Positions 45,768 to 54,680 of a stretch of 64,000 bases of DNA are shown in pieces. The position numbers and the translations under genes are program-made. The stretch lies in contig CAZFHS010000005.1 of assembly GCA_964518955.1 (NCBI GenBank), positions 62,001 through 126,000 on the forward strand, in the 5' to 3' direction. This DNA comes from JBDGYW01 sp964518955. Lineage in GTDB: Bacteria > Gemmatimonadota > Gemmatimonadetes > Gemmatimonadales > GWC2-71-9. Numbering within the stretch: the stretch's first letter is position 1; each line of letters starts with the position of its first letter. The notes beneath the pieces are model-generated. The model had not been told where the DNA came from and searched no databases. It saw nothing but the letters and a program-made list of their open reading frames with translations.

Positions 45768-46700
45768 TCACCGCAGCTCAACCTGATCGATGATGATGGT
45801 GCGCGGCGAAGGCAAATCGACGGAGAAGAAGCTCAAGCCTCGGATCTCCTCCATATTCATCGTCCTTGATCTGGGCCCGTTGGCGATATCCACAATGGAC
45901 ATGCCGATATCGTTCCAGCCGGTCACGAGTGTGAACGTGGTGTTGAATCTGTCGTCGTAACGCTGACCGCGTTCATCATGCGACGCGTCGTGCACGCGGA
46001 GGACGATCTCCAGCGGCTCCGAGTCGGGGTTGAAGATACTCGCCGCCAGCGCCGAGCTGCCGGTCCAGTCTCCTTCGAAATACTGAAGACTCGCAGTCGA
46101 ATACCTCGCGGTCGATAGTGGCACGCGCATCGCGCCAGTGCCTTCCCTGACTATCTCCCGCTCCAACGAGAGTTCAACATCGCTCTCCCAGCGCGAAAGT
46201 TGGAACGGCGTCTCGAAGTCAGCGAGTATGGGAAACGCTCGAGACGCCGAGTATTCGTCGCTGATCGCCGATGCCAGAGGTGTAAATGCCCAGATCAGTA
46301 GTGCGAACACGGTTCCGCGCAGCAACCGCAACTTCCAGGGTGCACTCGATTCTCGGTCAACTGCACGGTACCCGAGCGCAATTAGGGCCCCAACATTGTT
46401 TAGAAATAGATCGGACAGCGACGGACTGCGTCCAATAAGAGATTGAATTCCTTCGATCGCACATCCAGCCAGATTTACGGTCACCAACACCAGAAGCCAG
46501 GTACGCAAGAACGAACTCCTAGTGCCCTTTCCGCGCCATGTCAGCCAGGCAAGGGTGGCCGCGAGAAAAAACGCTAGATGCCCTAGGTCCCAAGCGCGCT
46601 GTATAGAGCGCGTTCCCGAATATTCGGGGACACCTACGAAGAAGAGGATGCTGCCGACGAGCAACAAACAGATGGCTAGAAGTTTGGCATACTTATGCAT
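45768..46700 (-). CDS. VanZ-like membrane domain fused to a carbohydrate-binding-like beta-sandwich
   Basis: A 310-residue protein. The N-terminal half has four or five helices with YSGTRSIQRAWDLGHLAFF, then GIQSLIGRSPSLSDLFLNNV, matching VanZ-like proteins. After a membrane helix (LLRGTVFALLIWAFTPLASA) the C-terminal part of about 150 residues (ILADFETPFQLSRWESDVEL and FTLVTGWNDIGMSIVDIANG) resembles a CBM11/complex-I-intermediate-type galactose-binding sandwich facing outwards. The start is ATG 46700. Such a fusion suggests glycan binding linked to an envelope function, but no role is established. Confidence 0.75.
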   Translation of the reverse strand: MHKYAKLLAICLLLVGSILFFVGVPEYSGTRSIQRAWDLGHLAFFLAATLAWLTWRGKGTRSSFLRTWLLVLVTVNLAGCAIEGIQSLIGRSPSLSDLFLNNVGALIALGYRAVDRESSAPWKLRLLRGTVFALLIWAFTPLASAISDEYSASRAFPILADFETPFQLSRWESDVELSLEREIVREGTGAMRVPLSTARYSTASLQYFEGDWTGSSALAASIFNPDSEPLEIVLRVHDASHDERGQRYDDRFNTTFTLVTGWNDIGMSIVDIANGPRSRTMNMEEIRGLSFFSVDLPSPRTIIIDQVELR

Positions 46701-46885
46701 TCAATGCCTGCGCATTGCGAGCACGAAGCGCGCGCCTTTCGGTGCGCGCTTCTCCAATTACCGCTTTCCGGCTGTGGATTCTACCATGGGCCAGCGGGAT
46801 TTTGAACCAGCGGAGCCCTGTACTGAGTCTTGATACGGAACTACACACTCGCGCATCGCTGACACGCAGTGCATCTTTGCCGGTG

Positions 46886-49156
46886 ATGTCGCACGAACTT
46901 GACCTACTGAAATCGGCGCTCGCCGACAGGTACGATGTCGAGCACGAGCTCGGCAAGGGCGGCATGGCGGTGGTTTATCTCGCACGCGACAAAAAACACG
47001 GCCGCCAGGTCGCTCTGAAAGTACTGCGGCCGGAGATCGCGTCTGTTGTGGGCACAGAACGTTTCATGCAAGAGATCAAGATCGCGGCGAATCTGAACCA
47101 CCCTCAAATTCTGCCGCTCTTGGATTCAGGGCGGACAGGCGGACGGGCGGACAGGCGGACGGATGAGCCGAGCGAATACCTCTACTACGTCATGCCTTAC
47201 GTCGAGGGAGTGTCGCTCAGGGACAAGCTCGAGCGTGAGAAGCAGCTTCCGATTGACGAGTCGCTTGAGATCACGAAGGCAGTAGCGAGCGCTCTCGATT
47301 ACGCTCACCGGCGGAACATCATTCATCGAGACATCAAGCCAGAGAACATCCTGATTCACGATGGGCAGCCAGTTGTCGCCGATTTCGGCATTGCGTTGGC
47401 GATGACTGAGGCCGGCGGCACTCGCATCACTGCAACCGGCATGTCGGTGGGGACGCCCGAATATATGAGTCCCGAACAGGCCACTGCCGAAAGAGATCTC
47501 GACTCGCGAAGCGACATCTACGCTCTCGGTTGCGTGTTGTTCGAGATGCTCGCCGGGGAACCTCCCTATACAGGCAATTCAGCCCAGTCAGTGCTCGCGA
47601 AGATGCTGACCGACCCCGTGCCCTCTGTCCGCAGATTGCGTAGCGCCGTATCGCCCGGTCTCGACCAGGCACTCGCGCGGGCGTTGGCGAAGTTCCCTGT
47701 TGACCGGTTCGAGACGGCACAGGAGTTCGCCGAAGCCCTGGCGAAACCTGGTACAACCACACGCAAATCGATCGCCGTGCTGCCCTTGCTCAGTATGAGC
47801 ACCGACCCCGAAAACGAGTTCTTCGCAGACGGAATCACAGAAGATGTGACCGCTCAGCTCTCCAAGATCGGGGCCCTAAAGGTGATTTCGCGCACTTCGA
47901 CGATGAAGTATAAGAATCACGAAGAGAGCCTCCGGGAGATTGGGGCGACGTTGGGCGTTGGGACGGTTCTCGAAGGAAGCGTACGCCGCGCAGGCAACCG
48001 TGTGCGGATAGTGGTGCAGCTCATCGACGCGGAGAGTGATGAACACCTCTGGGCCGAGACGTATGACCGGGAGTTGACGGATGTCTTCGCCATCCAGAGT
48101 GATGTCGCCCTTCAGATCGCGGGGGCGCTAGAGGCAGAACTGACCGCGGACCAAAAGGCCAGAATAGAGAAGGAGCCGACCAAGGATCTCTCCGCATATC
48201 AGCTATACGTCAAAGGATGTCAGCACGTCGGGCGTTTCACCAGGGCCGAGTTGTTGCAAGGGATCGAATGCCTCCAGCAGGCGGTAGGCAGGGATCCGGC
48301 ATTCGCCCATGCCTACGCACACATGGCAGTGGGGTACGTTGCGCTCGGCATGGGATACGGGGCCGGTGTGATGGAACCAGACGAGGCGTATTCAAAGGCG
48401 AAAGAAGCCGCCGCGAGGGCCATAGAGATCGACCCCGATCTGAGTGAGGCTCACATGGCGCTGGCGTTCCCAATGTTCGTACATGATTTCGAATGGGAAA
48501 CAGCCGAAACGGAGTTTCGTCGAGCGCTGGAGTTGAGTCCCAATGCAGCAAACACGCTCGACATCTATGGATTGTTCCTGGCGGCGCAGATGCGGTACGA
48601 AGAGGCAATCGACGCCCAACGCCGAGCCAAGGAGCTTGACCCTCTGGTCGCGTGGCACTCATCGGACCTTGCATCGAGCATGCTTCGGGCAGGTCGGTAC
48701 GACGAGGCGATGCTGGAGGCGAAGAGGTCTACCCAGATGGAACCCGGCTCTCCGCTAGGCCGTGCGCCCCTGGGCTGGGCTTACATCATGAAACAGATGT
48801 ACGACGAGGGCCTGGCCGAGTTGGAGGGGATTGTTGCGGATCTACCCGATCATACTGCCTGGCTGGGCCAACTTGGGCAGGCATACGCCATCTCCGGGAG
48901 GACTGAAGACGCTAGGGCGATGCTGCGCAAATTGGAGGAGCTATCGCGCCAGCGGCAGGTGGCCCCGTATCACATGGCGTACGTGTACACGGGACTCGGC
49001 GAGCACGAGAAGGCATTGGACGCATTGGAGCAAGCGCTCGAAGAACGCTCAGGAGCAATCTACGGGGTCAAGGGATCGTTCCTTTTCGCCCCGCTTCGAT
49101 CACATCCGAGATTCAAGGCACTGTTGAGAAAGATCAACCTCGAGGAAGACACATGA
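46886..49156 (+). CDS. Serine/threonine protein kinase with TolB/FlgO-like and TPR domains
   Basis: A 756-residue protein from ATG 46886; the longer upstream frame has no domain support. The kinase domain (about 16-275) has the glycine loop GKGGMAVVY, Lys45, HRDIKPEN near 148, DFGIAL and GTPEYMSPEQ. From about 294, SIAVLPLLSMSTDPENEFFA starts a TolB-like module ending near 440, then TPR repeats run to the C-terminus. No membrane helix separates kinase and TPR regions. The loop between kinase strands 4 and 5 is expanded by an 8-bp DNA repeat (47131-47162). The stop overlaps the next gene as ATGA. Confidence 0.92.
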   Translation: MSHELDLLKSALADRYDVEHELGKGGMAVVYLARDKKHGRQVALKVLRPEIASVVGTERFMQEIKIAANLNHPQILPLLDSGRTGGRADRRTDEPSEYLYYVMPYVEGVSLRDKLEREKQLPIDESLEITKAVASALDYAHRRNIIHRDIKPENILIHDGQPVVADFGIALAMTEAGGTRITATGMSVGTPEYMSPEQATAERDLDSRSDIYALGCVLFEMLAGEPPYTGNSAQSVLAKMLTDPVPSVRRLRSAVSPGLDQALARALAKFPVDRFETAQEFAEALAKPGTTTRKSIAVLPLLSMSTDPENEFFADGITEDVTAQLSKIGALKVISRTSTMKYKNHEESLREIGATLGVGTVLEGSVRRAGNRVRIVVQLIDAESDEHLWAETYDRELTDVFAIQSDVALQIAGALEAELTADQKARIEKEPTKDLSAYQLYVKGCQHVGRFTRAELLQGIECLQQAVGRDPAFAHAYAHMAVGYVALGMGYGAGVMEPDEAYSKAKEAAARAIEIDPDLSEAHMALAFPMFVHDFEWETAETEFRRALELSPNAANTLDIYGLFLAAQMRYEEAIDAQRRAKELDPLVAWHSSDLASSMLRAGRYDEAMLEAKRSTQMEPGSPLGRAPLGWAYIMKQMYDEGLAELEGIVADLPDHTAWLGQLGQAYAISGRTEDARAMLRKLEELSRQRQVAPYHMAYVYTGLGEHEKALDALEQALEERSGAIYGVKGSFLFAPLRSHPRFKALLRKINLEEDT
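47131..47162 (+). repeat. Four 8-bp tandem repeats inside the kinase gene
   Basis: Alternating GCGGACAG and GCGGACGG units occur four times without gaps and encode the GRADRRTD-type loop between kinase strands 4 and 5. The unit is not a multiple of three, so gain or loss of one copy would shift the frame. Confidence 0.9.
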
Positions 49157-49548
49157 GCAAAGAGGCGATAGACCACGCACGCATGGAGATCACGGAAGGT
49201 TGGCTCACCGGCAATGCTGACCTAATCCTGAAGCACACGGCCGACGACATCATGCTGCTGGGTGCGCACGAGCAACCCGTTCACGGGTTGGCAGCTGCCC
49301 GCGAGTACCTTGCTGCCACATTCGCAGTGGTGCAATTCACGAAACTCCCTACGCACGAAGATCGTGAGGTCATCATCTCGGGAAACCTGGCGGTGGAGCG
49401 AAGCTCCTTCGATTGGGAATGGAAGATGCTCGAGAGCGGCGATCTCGTCACCGACAAAGGGACGTTCATCGGTGTCTGGCGGAAGCAGGCCGACGGATCG
49501 TGGCAAGAATCGCATATCATGTGGCATAGCTGGGCACCGCTGGGGTGA
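49153..49548 (+). CDS. NTF2-like (SnoaL/DUF4440-type) small protein
   Basis: A 131-residue protein whose ATG overlaps the kinase stop (ATGA), so it is translationally coupled. It has an alpha helix (AIDHARMEITEGWLTGNADLI), strands (MLLGAHEQPVHGLAAAREYL) and the typical final strands of the NTF2 cone fold (DKGTFIGVWRKQADGSWQES). This family is used as ligand-binding or enzyme scaffolds, so a function cannot be read off. Coupling to the kinase suggests a shared pathway. It is the last core gene before the island. Confidence 0.85.
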   Translation: MSKEAIDHARMEITEGWLTGNADLILKHTADDIMLLGAHEQPVHGLAAAREYLAATFAVVQFTKLPTHEDREVIISGNLAVERSSFDWEWKMLESGDLVTDKGTFIGVWRKQADGSWQESHIMWHSWAPLG

Positions 49549-49650
49549 TCGTATCAGCCCCATCCTAGAGGGGCAATGTGGATCGATCCACAAGTCGAGC
49601 AGCTTGGGATCGACGTTTCTCACACAGATACTGGCGCAGCCATCACACAA

Positions 49651-49685
49651 ACAAAAACCTCAGCGACTCGGGAATCGCTGAGGTT
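49651..49685 (-). terminator. Minus-strand terminator next to the truncated tRNA-Ile copy A
   Basis: AACCTCAGCGA at 49656-49666 pairs perfectly with TCGCTGAGGTT at 49675-49685 (8-nt loop). On the minus strand a TTTTTGTTTG tract follows. No minus-strand coding gene ends here. It is best explained as the original tRNA-Ile terminator, displaced 10 kb from the tRNA when the island inserted. Confidence 0.75.
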
Positions 49686-49700
49686 CTTGAACTTACGCAA

Positions 49701-49870
49701 TGGGCCAGGGGGGAATTGAACCTCCGACCTCACGCTTATCAGGCGTTTCGGTTCCATCGTCCGATTCCGGTAACTTCTCTAATTCCAAGGCGATACCCCG
49801 CCACTAGCCCGCAATCCGAATACGCCAATTCTAGACAGCAACAGCTTCAAGTGGCACCGCGAGCGACACC
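49701..49870 (-). repeat. Attachment-site copy A: truncated tRNA-Ile plus element end
   Basis: The first 46 bp (49701-49746) equal the 3' part of the intact tRNA-Ile gene, from the discriminator base through the T-arm, variable loop and the 3' side of the anticodon arm. The next 124 bp match copy B. On the minus strand the matching part ends in an open frame LAVPLEAVAV plus stop, perhaps the last codons of a lost integrase. Confidence 0.85.
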
Positions 49871-50083
49871 GCGGGCGGGGCGCGCATGCTCGGCAAGTTC
49901 GAGGGCACCACACCGCACACCATGAGGTCAAGCAAATCGGATAACGGGCCGGTTGAATGCGACGTACGGCTTCGACCTTCTATGCGCCAAATCACCATAA
50001 AAACCAACACGCTACAAGCCTTGGACGCGAGGATCCTGCTCGGTCTATGCATAGTGACCGCATCCACTGCCTTGTCGGCTGGG

Positions 50084-50114
50084 GCCCTCCTGTGTCACAG
50101 GAGGGCGTTTCTTT
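50084..50114 (+). terminator. Hairpin with short T tract
   Basis: GCCCTCCTGT at 50084-50093 pairs perfectly with ACAGGAGGGC at 50097-50106 across a 3-nt loop, followed by GTTTCTTT. It fits a plus-strand intrinsic terminator, although no confident plus-strand gene precedes it. Between 49871 and this hairpin only weak ORFs without family support were seen. Confidence 0.5.
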
Positions 50115-50142
50115 CGTACCCTGATTCGTATCTGGCGGGGTG

Positions 50143-50325
50143 TTACGGCCAATCAGGCTCACGTGGTGGGGGACCATCACCTGGCTCACATCGACAGTGT
50201 TCCCTCACCCAATCCTTGTACGCGGCAGCCCAGTTCTTCCAGCGATACAGTTGAATGATGCATTGAATCAGCAGGAACAGGAATAGAAACGCGAGCAACG
50301 GGCACCATGACAGTATCAACTCCAT
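50143..50325 (-). CDS. Small single-pass membrane protein (60 aa)
   Basis: A 60-residue ORF from ATG 50325 with GGAGG 8 nt upstream. The N-terminal half is one membrane helix (LLAFLFLFLLIQCIIQLYRW) and the rest is a soluble tail with CRCEPGDGPPPREPDWP. No family was recognised. It lies downstream of the island kinase on the same strand (72 bp), so it may be the last gene of that unit. It is supported by its start site and its topology, not by similarity. Confidence 0.55.
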   Translation of the reverse strand: MELILSWCPLLAFLFLFLLIQCIIQLYRWKNWAAAYKDWVREHCRCEPGDGPPPREPDWP

Positions 50326-50396
50326 GATTTCAACCTCCGTGTTGATTGTTGGATTCGTCCCTCATTAGTCCTTCACTCACTGCCTATAATCGTCAC

Positions 50397-53243
50397 CTAA
50401 TGACCAAGCATCGCCGCAACACTATCAGCCCATCCCAAATCCCTCAGTCGCTGACTGAGATCGGCGACAGACGACGGATCACCTCGAGCATATGCGGCAC
50501 GAAGCCTCACCATCAGACTTCTTGGAAGAAACGGAAGGAAGACGACAGCTCCCTGGTGATCGAACGACGATGCGACGCGTTCAGCTTCCGAGTAGCGCTG
50601 CATCTCGAGCAGCAGTTCAGCTAAGAGGATTCGTTCCGGCGCAAGCGGCCCGGTGATGTCCCACATCAGGATATCCGGTGGTGCGTTGCTGGACAGATGC
50701 TGCAACCTCGACACCGCGGTGTCGTCATCTCCCCGGTCGGCAGCCAGGTGTGCCTCCAAATAGGCTGCTACCCGGGCGAGAGCGTCGTCACCCTCATCAG
50801 ACAACTCCCGGATGATACCCTCTACCGTGGAGAACCGGCCAATCTGACTGTTCCAGGAGCTAAGCAGCCACTTTGTCGGGAGTTGTGCCGTGGTGTAGAA
50901 CTCGCCCGTCAGTCTCCTCGCGATCTCTTCTGCCTCTCGAGCCTTGTGTTCGAACGGTGCTCCAGCCAAGGCATTGATCACGTACAACGAAAAGACGCCT
51001 CTCGAACCGGCCGCCTGGGCCGAGTCGAGCAGCGCGAGTGCGTCGTCGTACCGCCCTTTGGCGAGGAGCACACCCTGCAGACCCATGAGGGCACCCCACC
51101 TCGTACCTGGATCGGCAGTGGGCACCGCCAGCAATGTCTCGAAGCCATCGACTGCGCAGGTCGTGTGCAAGCCACCCACTGCCAGCGCCCGTGCCACGTT
51201 CAGCGCACCCAACGCGTCCTCTTCGATCAGAGTCATCCATTCGATACCGGACCCCTGTGAGCGAATGCACTCAATCATTGCTTCGAGATGATGCAGCCAG
51301 CGAATGTCCGGTTCGGCTACTGCTATCTGTTCGACCATTCGCTCGGCCTTTACCAAGTCACCGTTCCTAACGGCAATCTCACCGAGGTGGTACAGAGCCG
51401 GCACGAAGATGGAATCATGCGCTACTGCAGTTTCGAAGGCGGCTTCCGCGAGCGAATCCAGTGGCGCCTCCGATGGGAGGAGGTGATAGTACGCATCGCC
51501 CAACGCCATCGCCGCCTCGCTCCAATCGTGATCCAGCGCCAGTACAGATTTGAGTACCGCAACGGCCGAGTCGGCGTCGCCATCCAGGTACGCATTCCAC
51601 CCGTGCACGAACTCCCGGTACTTTGCCGGCAAGAGGTGGTCTCCATCCAAAGCAACCCCGGTGAGTTCTCTGGCGTCGTCGAATCTGTTGAGCCAGCTTG
51701 CGGCCTGCGCACCCTTCACCGCAGCGAATGCAAGCAGCGAATCCTCCTCGACTGCACGACGGTAGAAGTCATACGCTTCCGCAAACCTGGAGTGCCGGTA
51801 GTGTCTGTCACCTTGAATCGAAAGCAGAATGGCGCCGGGATCCCTGTCGGTGTATGGCGACAGGTCGACCTCTCTCCGCGGTTCAACAAGTCTCGGCAGT
51901 AGTAGCGAGACTGCTTCTATGCCAAGCACTTGCTCAGCCACTGTACCTGTCTCGCCTGACGCAGTCTCCTGGGCAATCAGGGAGTCACCTGATACATCTT
52001 GGAGTTGAAGTGATATCGCAAGCGAATCGCGTCCAGGGCGAATCACTCCGGTCGTATAGTAACGTGCCCCGCGCTCCCGGCTGATTCGCTCCTCAACGAT
52101 CGGGGTGATGAGACGTGGATCTGCTCGCATTTCCTCAGAAAGCCATCTCCAACCGTCCAGGAATTTCAGCGGATGCGCGTGCTCGAGCGCCCCTCCGATT
52201 GCAAGGGCAACGCTCCATCCAATGCCTGCCTCGTTGAGTTCGCGATCCGTCGACACAAGTGGGAACACGACCACCTTGTGCGCATCCAACTCGTTTCTTC
52301 CACCTCCGAACCAGCCCTCAGGGCCCCATGGTCGGCCAAACAAGAGCGCCGCGACCACGATGATTCCTGATACAGTCGCTACCAATTGCCACCGGGGAGT
52401 TGGTTCCTGCGCTTTCTCCAACGCCTCCACGAACCTTGCAGCAGTAGGGTGACGATCCGCGGGCACCTTTGCCAACGCACATTCAATCACCCTGACTGCC
52501 TTCACCGGAATGCCGGGCCGAAGCACGGAGATCGTGGGCACCTTTTCGCCGAGGTGTTTCGCGACTATCGCCTGAAGCGTGCGGCCGGTGAACGGCGGCT
52601 CTCCTGCAAGCATTTCGTAGAGCACACAACCGAGGGAATAGATGTCTGTGCGAGCATCGATTGTATCACTCCCACTTGCCTGTTCGGGGCTCATGTACTC
52701 GGGAGTCCCAATTGCCATGTTGGCGTCGGTGGTGGACTCATATTCGCCCGCTTCAGTTCGAGCCCGAGCAATGCCAAAGTCGGCAACGCGGGCGATCCCT
52801 CCCGTAAGAAGTATGTTTTCAGGTTTGATATCGCGGTGAATCACACCATGCTCATGCGCGTTGGCCAGCGCATGGCCGACTTCCTTCGCGATCTTCAGAG
52901 CATCATCAAATGACAACTGGCCTTCGCGTGTGAGCCGGTCGCGGAGCGACTCACCATCCACAAACGGCATCGCGTAATACAGCAACCCGTCTGCATCTCC
53001 AGAATCGAACAGCGGCAGGATGTGCGGGTGTTCGAGATTCGCTGCAATCTTGATCTCACGAAGGAATCGATTGGCGCCGATCGATTTGGTGAGCTCCGGG
53101 CGAAGTACTTTCAACGCGACGTTGCGTTGATTCCTGAGATCCCGGGCAAGATAGACGAGCGACATCCCACCACGGCCGATCTCCTTCTCGACCGTGTACC
53201 GTCCGGCGAGCGCTTCTCTTAGGCGCTGGAGTACCACATCCAT
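50397..53243 (-). CDS. Membrane-anchored serine/threonine kinase with TPR-rich C-terminus
   Basis: A 948-residue protein; ATG 53243 is preferred to GTG 53270. The kinase domain (about 16-270) has GRGGMSLVY, Lys45, HRDIKPENILL, DFGIAR and GTPEYMSPEQ. A membrane helix (LVATVSGIIVVAALLFG, about 292-310) separates it from an extracytoplasmic region with TolB-like features and many TPR-type helices to the end. It is a paralogue in style of the kinase at 46886 but has a membrane helix and lacks the repeat-expanded loop. It is divergent from the propeller-like protein gene, with about 220 bp between starts. It is cargo of island element 1. Confidence 0.92.
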   Translation of the reverse strand: MDVVLQRLREALAGRYTVEKEIGRGGMSLVYLARDLRNQRNVALKVLRPELTKSIGANRFLREIKIAANLEHPHILPLFDSGDADGLLYYAMPFVDGESLRDRLTREGQLSFDDALKIAKEVGHALANAHEHGVIHRDIKPENILLTGGIARVADFGIARARTEAGEYESTTDANMAIGTPEYMSPEQASGSDTIDARTDIYSLGCVLYEMLAGEPPFTGRTLQAIVAKHLGEKVPTISVLRPGIPVKAVRVIECALAKVPADRHPTAARFVEALEKAQEPTPRWQLVATVSGIIVVAALLFGRPWGPEGWFGGGRNELDAHKVVVFPLVSTDRELNEAGIGWSVALAIGGALEHAHPLKFLDGWRWLSEEMRADPRLITPIVEERISRERGARYYTTGVIRPGRDSLAISLQLQDVSGDSLIAQETASGETGTVAEQVLGIEAVSLLLPRLVEPRREVDLSPYTDRDPGAILLSIQGDRHYRHSRFAEAYDFYRRAVEEDSLLAFAAVKGAQAASWLNRFDDARELTGVALDGDHLLPAKYREFVHGWNAYLDGDADSAVAVLKSVLALDHDWSEAAMALGDAYYHLLPSEAPLDSLAEAAFETAVAHDSIFVPALYHLGEIAVRNGDLVKAERMVEQIAVAEPDIRWLHHLEAMIECIRSQGSGIEWMTLIEEDALGALNVARALAVGGLHTTCAVDGFETLLAVPTADPGTRWGALMGLQGVLLAKGRYDDALALLDSAQAAGSRGVFSLYVINALAGAPFEHKAREAEEIARRLTGEFYTTAQLPTKWLLSSWNSQIGRFSTVEGIIRELSDEGDDALARVAAYLEAHLAADRGDDDTAVSRLQHLSSNAPPDILMWDITGPLAPERILLAELLLEMQRYSEAERVASSFDHQGAVVFLPFLPRSLMVRLRAAYARGDPSSVADLSQRLRDLGWADSVAAMLGH

Positions 53244-53464
53244 AGCAATAGCCCGGTTGGGATGGGGCACTAATGTGCAGACCCTTTCACCACTCCGCCA
53301 GGGGTCGTAGGGTACAGAGTACTTCCGCCGCCCTCTCCATTTTCCTATTATTGCAAGTCCGTCGCTCTCATCTCGTAGTCATCACCTTGGCTCGGCCAGC
53401 CTCAGACAGGTATGAGACTATGATCGACTCTCCCTGCGATGACCACCCTTCCTCAGGAGTCAAC

Positions 53465-54667
53465 ATGAGCTTGCTCCGTGCGGACCATGCGTTCCTGAAC
53501 ACGCCTACTGTGGTCACAGCTGTCTTCGTGCTGCTTTTGGTGGCGTGCCCTGGCAAAATCGCCGCTCATCCTCCCCCCCAAACCCAAGGCGAAGTCGTCT
53601 GGCAGTTGGATACTCACGACGGACTCCCAGCACCAGTTCAGCGGGCAGCATTCGATCCCCAACGAGGGACGGCGCTCTTGGCAACTCTCGGCGGTCTGTA
53701 TGAGGTCGTGGATTCCACGATTAGACCAATTGCCGAACGGCCGGCGCCCGAAGCCAAAATGACCCTCGCTCCCGGGGGCGGCCTCTATGTTTGGCGCACT
53801 CCAAGTGACGGGCCTGAGGCCCTGTGGGCGGCCGACGTGTTCGACATCGACGGCAACCTGTTGGGTAGCCTTCGCCCGGCGGAAGATCCCGGCGGCTTTG
53901 GCGCGCTACTCCTCGGGAATATGGGGCGCCTCATCGTTACCGTCTTGGCGATCGACGACTGGCGTGGAACGCACGGTCGATTCCTCTACACCTTTTGGAG
54001 CCGCGAGGGCGAGATCTTGAATCGGGTCGAGCGGCCAAGTCAGGAAAGTGCTGTCGTGGCGGCGGATGGCACCTCACTACTTCTTCTCGGGGAAGATTCA
54101 GCCTCGGCCTACGCCTCGGATGGGGAGCCTCTCTGGCAAATCGACGGCGCCTATCGAAACGGCGCCGTAGCCGGGGACGGAACGATTGCTCTCCTCAACC
54201 CCCGCGACAGCCAAGAGATTGGCCATGTCCACGTGGTCACAGATGGACGCCGAACCGAGGTTCTGGAAATGCCGACGCCTGTCCATCTCCTCCGATTGGC
54301 ACCAGACGGGTCGGTCGGAGTGATCAGCGGTATCGGCCGGTATTTCTTCCTCGAATCCGCAACCGGTGAGGTCGTTGAAGGTGAACGGCTGCCGTTCGAC
54401 GGGGAGCTGTTTCTGTCCGATCTCGAGCTGGTCGACGACAGCACGCTCGCCGCGGGCGTTCTCTTGCGCGAAGGAGAGCCGCCCCGGCATAGCTGGCCAC
54501 GTGGCGGCCTGGCCATCGTATCCCGCGGAGGGGAAATCCACTATCGCGGCGAGTACCCGATCCGCGAGGCCTATGCCAGGATACCTGCCGTTGACGTCAC
54601 CTTCGAAGTGCCTACCGTCATCGGCTTCACCCTTGACACGGCAGTCCGGATCGATTTCGGGCGATAG
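53465..54667 (+). CDS. Exported beta-propeller-like protein
   Basis: A 400-residue protein from ATG 53465, with CAGGAG 5 nt upstream; the longer upstream frame is rejected. The signal region VVTAVFVLLLVACPGKIAA includes a possible lipobox cysteine. The mature part is a series of strand pairs with GLYEVVDS, GGGLYVWR, GTSLLLLGEDSASAYASDGE and PDGSVGVISGIGRYFFLESA, spaced like blades of a propeller. No family was recognised. It is followed after 13 bp by the M23-like gene, so the two are probably co-transcribed. It is divergent from the island kinase. Confidence 0.7.
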   Translation: MSLLRADHAFLNTPTVVTAVFVLLLVACPGKIAAHPPPQTQGEVVWQLDTHDGLPAPVQRAAFDPQRGTALLATLGGLYEVVDSTIRPIAERPAPEAKMTLAPGGGLYVWRTPSDGPEALWAADVFDIDGNLLGSLRPAEDPGGFGALLLGNMGRLIVTVLAIDDWRGTHGRFLYTFWSREGEILNRVERPSQESAVVAADGTSLLLLGEDSASAYASDGEPLWQIDGAYRNGAVAGDGTIALLNPRDSQEIGHVHVVTDGRRTEVLEMPTPVHLLRLAPDGSVGVISGIGRYFFLESATGEVVEGERLPFDGELFLSDLELVDDSTLAAGVLLREGEPPRHSWPRGGLAIVSRGGEIHYRGEYPIREAYARIPAVDVTFEVPTVIGFTLDTAVRIDFGR

Positions 54668-54680
54668 TCGGAGGTGACAC

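Noticed and set aside
44845..45786. Plus-strand ORF of 313 codons
   Set aside because: It lies entirely antisense to the MATE transporter, is very rich in His, Arg and Glu, and has no domain or ribosome site.
49701..49746. A second tRNA-Ile gene
   Set aside because: Only the 3' part of the tRNA is present, with no D-arm or 5' acceptor strand; it is an attachment-site remnant.
49886..50254. Plus-strand ORF with a hydrophobic stretch
   Set aside because: It contains the terminator hairpin at 50084-50114 within its frame, overlaps the better-supported minus-strand small protein, and has no ribosome site.
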